A stretch of DNA of 64,000 bases, taken from the NCBI GenBank assembly GCA_034401795.1, contig CM067373.1, positions 42,299,142 through 42,363,141 on the forward strand, in the 5' to 3' direction. The position numbers and the translations under genes were made by a program. Within the stretch, counting starts at the first letter, position 1. Each line of letters opens with the position of its first letter. This stretch comes from Chaetoderma sp. LZ-2023a (Eukaryota; Mollusca; Caudofoveata; Chaetodermatida; Chaetodermatidae). Positions 60,733-64,000 of the stretch are shown here, piece after piece. Under the pieces are notes generated by a model, which made no database searches, had not been told where the DNA came from, and saw nothing but the letters and a program-made list of their open reading frames with translations.

Positions 60733-62620
60733 GCCAAACCTACCCCGCCATCATGCCTGGAGTGCTACAAATTTGTCAAACAAGGACCATGTATGTTATC
60801 GCTGTTTAAGGTGTAATGGAGATGACCATTGTGATAATTGTGCAGTGTGGCACATCGAATTGATGGTGAGTTCCTTGCCAGGAAGGACTTGGTGGGGTCT
60901 GATGCGGGGTCGGCCGGCTCGAAACGAAAGTGAGGAGCGTCCGTTTCGGCCCCTGTGTGCTCTTCTCATCCGCAGCTGGAGGGATCAGATATGGCACCCC
61001 CTGCGTGGTTTGGGCCCGCTATGCAAGGCTTCTTGCATAGCGTCCTACCTACGCTGTTTGATTCCAAAGACTGTGGTCCAGTCTCTCAGTGTCTGGTATG
61101 TACCCTGTCCTTGGACAGTGTTCTGGACTGGTTATCGGGGGTGCCATCTTGTATGCCCAGCTGGCGGTCCCGTCAGGCTCCGGCCTGACAGGTACTACAT
61201 CTCCGCAGCCACTTCCGGGTGGTCCAGTAGCGGTAGTCAGTCTGTCAGGCATGGGAGCCGTCCGCCAAGACGGCTCCAGTGTCTCCTATTCCAGTGACGA
61301 CTTCGGGGTCTGAGGATGAGGAGGCCGAGGAGGAGGAGAGGTTGTTGCGGCCTGAGATACCGCGGGTGGAGCGTATGGAGGTCGATTCTGTCCTGGGCGG
61401 AACTGTACTCCATTTGTCTGGCTTGGCGCAAGCCATTGCAGCCGCTCCGTCCGTAGTTGAGGCTGCACCGGTACCGGGCACCCGTCCAGTGCTGATTGGT
61501 TTGCCGCCAACTGGCATGGTGACGGGTGTTGCTGGGCAGGCATGTTACTCACCTATCTCGCCTGGTCCAGCGGCCACACACGGGATGCCGTTGGCGCCCT
61601 TGTATGGCAACAGTTCTGGAACCGCCACAGGTCCGCACGGTTTTCCGTGTGGACCTACTCCATGGAACAGCCTGTTTCATGGGGTGGTGGCGGAACCGCA
61701 TGGTACTGGTGTTGTTGGCACTCCAGCAGTGGCTCCTTGCCGAGAGGCTGCTGCTGGTAGACCCTTAAACACATCAACGGGTGATGTGTTTATGGGGGTG
61801 TCTTCCTCAGAAGTAGTCTGGTCCGGTGCTCTGGCTTGGCTAGCCAGGGTGGACCCATCCGTGGTCTCTCGGCCACAGCTGAGGAAGACATGTCCCGTCC
61901 GTCTGTTGCATCCATACGGACGGGGGTCTTGTCCACGGCTCGGATCCAGTCCATTGGACGGGATCCCATGTTCAAGGAGTTGTTGGAGGCGATTTACGAC
62001 AAACAACTCACGACGAAGAGCCAGCTCCCAGCGGCCTCCATGGAGGTGCGGGCAAGATACCATATCCACAGGGGGTGGGGTGGGGGGTGTGGGGGTGGGG
62101 GTGTACGAGCGTTATGGTGTGGTCCCAGCGGTTATTGAGGATGACCGTTGGGTTCTTGGCATCCAAAGTGCAGGAGCGAGTGGTCCCGCTCAGGCACATG
62201 TGGACAAGAGCTAGGCACACTGCGTTGAAGTCCTGTCCCTCTGAGATGAGGGTGTGAAGGCAGCTATGAATGCTGTCAATCATTCCTATCACTTGCTTCA
62301 GTCGGTGTGGGCTGAAAGGGGCAGGCCACCCTGTGTCACCTGCAGCGCTTTCGTGCATCAACGACGACCTTGTGCTGTCGATGGACGCACTGGCCAGGGT
62401 GCAGGCGTGAGTGACTAAGTCCAGGAGGCAGATGGTCCTTGACCATATGTTTCCGGCTGCGGGTGTCAGGGAGCATTTGCTTGGAATGCCCCTGAACGGC
62501 CGTAGCATCTTCGGTGGCCAAGCGCAGGCTATCCTAGAGGACACGGCCAATATCGCGCAAAGTCGACTAGCGGTGAACTTACAGCTAGAGCTAGTGCGTC
62601 AAGCGCATGTGCTAGAGGCT
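60733..62620 (+). pseudogene. DIRS ORF1 main exon, B2, frameshifted
   Basis: Begins after a TTTTCAG acceptor with AKPTPPSCLECYKFVK; the Cys pairs continue in another frame (HVCYRCLRC, then CDNC, AVW). Pieces match B1: LVRQAHVLEAVSKPL, MVLDHMFPAAGVREHLLG, KKQKHKSKAK. Several frame breaks, so no product. Confidence 0.78.
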
Positions 62621-62942
62621 GTATCAAAACCGCTAGCCGCTCAGCCTGCCTCCAAGAAGCAGAAGCATAAGAGCAAGGCAAAAGTCAAGTCCGCTTCTAA
62701 TGCTCTTGGTGGGCCTTCTCAGCTGCCTGTGGCTAAGAAGGCGAGGAAGGCTGTGGACGCCCCTGCCCACCCTAGTGGTGGCTCTGATCGCCCGCGAAAC
62801 GGTAAGGGCAAGGAAAGTCCTCCAAGGGCGGAAAGAAGGGAGCGGATCGTACCTGAGGGTATGGTAGCTCCCTTCATATCTGTCTGGACCGCGCCTGTGC
62901 GACAAAAACAGCGGTGCCAGTCAAACCAAGACCAAAATACTT

Positions 62943-62953
62943 CTGTCTCTCTC

Positions 62954-62997
<44 letters not shown>
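62943..62997 (+). repeat. (CT)n microsatellite between ORF1 and RT, B2
   Basis: About 26 CT units with one TA interruption, in the same place as in B1. Confidence 0.93.
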
Positions 62998-63001
<4 letters not shown>

Positions 63002-63109
63002 AGAGTGGGGTGGAGGTGGGGGAGTGGATCGCCCCCCCCCCCCCTCCTTAGGCGTCAATGTGCCTTTAGTGGGTGGAAGGCTCATGCGCTTCATCGAGAC
63101 TTGGCGAGG

Positions 63110-63817
63110 TGTGACGTCAGACAGTCTGGTCCTGGGATGGATATCCCAGGGGTACATGCCAGAGTGGTGGGATTTTCCACTACAAAATCTGTCTTTGGCA
63201 CCTGTCTGGATACCCGTACCAAGGGAGCCAGACAAGTTAGAAGCCATTCAAAACGAAGTGTCAGGTTTGCCTCTGAAGCGAGCAATAAAACAGAAAACCA
63301 GAACACTCCGGGCTTCTATTCAAATATGTTCCTTGTCCCCAAGAGCACAGGGTGGGGGGGAGGGGGTAGGTTGAGACCCGTATTCAATCTCGGGCCATTG
63401 AATTGGTTTATCCATATGCCTCAGTTGAAAATGGAAACTCCGAGGTCGGTAATGGCAGGATTGAGCAAAGAAATGTGGTGTGTGTCAATCGATCTGAAAG
63501 ATGCATATTTCCACATTCAAATGAACAGGGGTTGTCACAGGTTTCTGAGATTCACATTTCAGAACCGTGTTTGGGAGTTTGTAGTCCTCCCATTTTGCCT
63601 GTCGACAGCTCCAAGGGTTTTCACCAGAGTGGTCCTTGCGGTGACAGCGTTTCTCAGAAGAGAGAACGTGGCACTTCACACCTACATAAGACGATTGGCT
63701 TATCAAGGCGGACACGCCAGCTAGGTTAGATGTGGATACTGCACTGACTCTGAAGTTACTTTCAGATCTAGGCTGGATAGTCAACAAGGAGAAATCCAAG
63801 TTGACACCCACTCAACA
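63110..63817 (+). pseudogene. DIRS reverse transcriptase, B2, truncated
   Basis: SDSLVLGWISQGYMPEWWDF, then a break at a G run near 63350, then SIDLKDAYFHIQMN and VFTRVVLAVTAF; an extra A near 63688 breaks the YIDDW motif into YIRRLAY. The reading stops at LTPTQ, where the sequence jumps to the recombinase. Confidence 0.85.
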
Positions 63818-64000
63818 CTATTCAGCAAATAGCAGACTTTCTCTGTGAGCTGTTCTTTACAGGACTAGCTCCTGCCACGATTGCTGGATACAAGTCGGCG
63901 TTGGCATCAGTTATCCCTTGTCTAGCTAACAGGGATAGTCCAGAGGTGGCCCAGTTGAACGTGATGGTGAAGTGAATGAGCAATCTCCGACCGAGACAAC
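63818..64000 (+). pseudogene. DIRS tyrosine recombinase, B2, N-terminal part only in window
   Basis: Resumes at the IQQIADFLCEL equivalent of B1 and continues GLAPATIAGYKSALASVIPC; here the Tyr codon that is a stop in B1 is intact. The rest lies outside the window. Confidence 0.8.

Larger units (their letters stand above)
59640..64000 (+). mobile_element. DIRS-type element of family B, copy B2 (decayed, runs off window)
   Basis: The left end resembles B1 (CTCCTTCGATCAATAC, then a diverged inverted repeat with CTACCGGCTCCTGGAGCC). Leader, ORF1, CT tract and RT follow as in B1. RNase H, the methyltransferase-like region and the start of the recombinase are deleted between 63817 and 63820. The element continues past 64000. 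Confidence 0.85.

Overview
This is a eukaryotic genomic window, AT-rich outside the mobile elements, with almost no host coding sequence and a very high load of repeats. Two short spliced exons on the + strand (14068-14181 and 42547-42725) read as consecutive exons of RAD51B, a RAD51 paralogue, joined phase 0 across a 28.4 kb intron. The mixture of DIRS-type and Ty3/gypsy retrotransposons, microsatellites, palindromic MITEs and the style of the dispersed repeats suggests a mollusc, most likely a bivalve. That assignment is inference, not something I could test.

Layout. 1-8253: right part of a Ty3/gypsy element with a decayed gag, no reverse transcriptase, an intact integrase frame, and an extra third ORF that encodes a C2H2 zinc-finger pair plus a T1/KCTD-type BTB domain; its 3' LTR has a duplicated enhancer-like block and a TATA box. 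8200-9050: microsatellites. 10126-10625: assembly gap of 500 N. 10641-13958: satellite of 43-bp units. 14068-14181: RAD51B exon. 14214-21242: DIRS element A1, all frames open. 21487-28517: decayed DIRS element of a second family, B1. 28564-28661 plus 35802-36882: a second copy of the B1 3' part, split by DIRS element A2 (28662-35801). 38433-42054: an old, truncated DIRS relic (C). 42547-42725: RAD51B exon with Walker A. 46011-46370: LINE fragment on the minus strand. 46749-53794: DIRS element A3. 56066-57130: hAT-type MITE with a perfect 8-bp target duplication. 57260-59330: tandem repeats, one array interrupted by a palindromic MITE. 59640-64000: second B element, B2, running off the window.

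How the DIRS elements work. Each A element has inverted terminal repeats with unequal outer arms, an internal complementary region that copies both termini back to back, an ORF1 (gag-like), an RT-RNase H-methyltransferase-like ORF, and a tyrosine recombinase. Comparing copies shows several things not visible in one copy. ORF1 appears to start in a separate 8-17 codon leader exon, spliced phase 0 to a Cys/His cluster. The termini and internal complementary region change together between copies. A 9-mer, GGTRAGTAT, and its inverse sit 53-54 bp apart around the circle junction in both families. ORF1 and the recombinase frame are the same frame, separated by a single TGA. Element A2 sits in a sequence whose empty version is also present in the window, showing precise insertion without target-site duplication.

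The strongest candidates for something undescribed are the zinc-finger/T1 ORF in the gypsy element, the conserved leader exon and Cys cluster of the DIRS ORF1, and the conserved recombination-site geometry of the two DIRS families.
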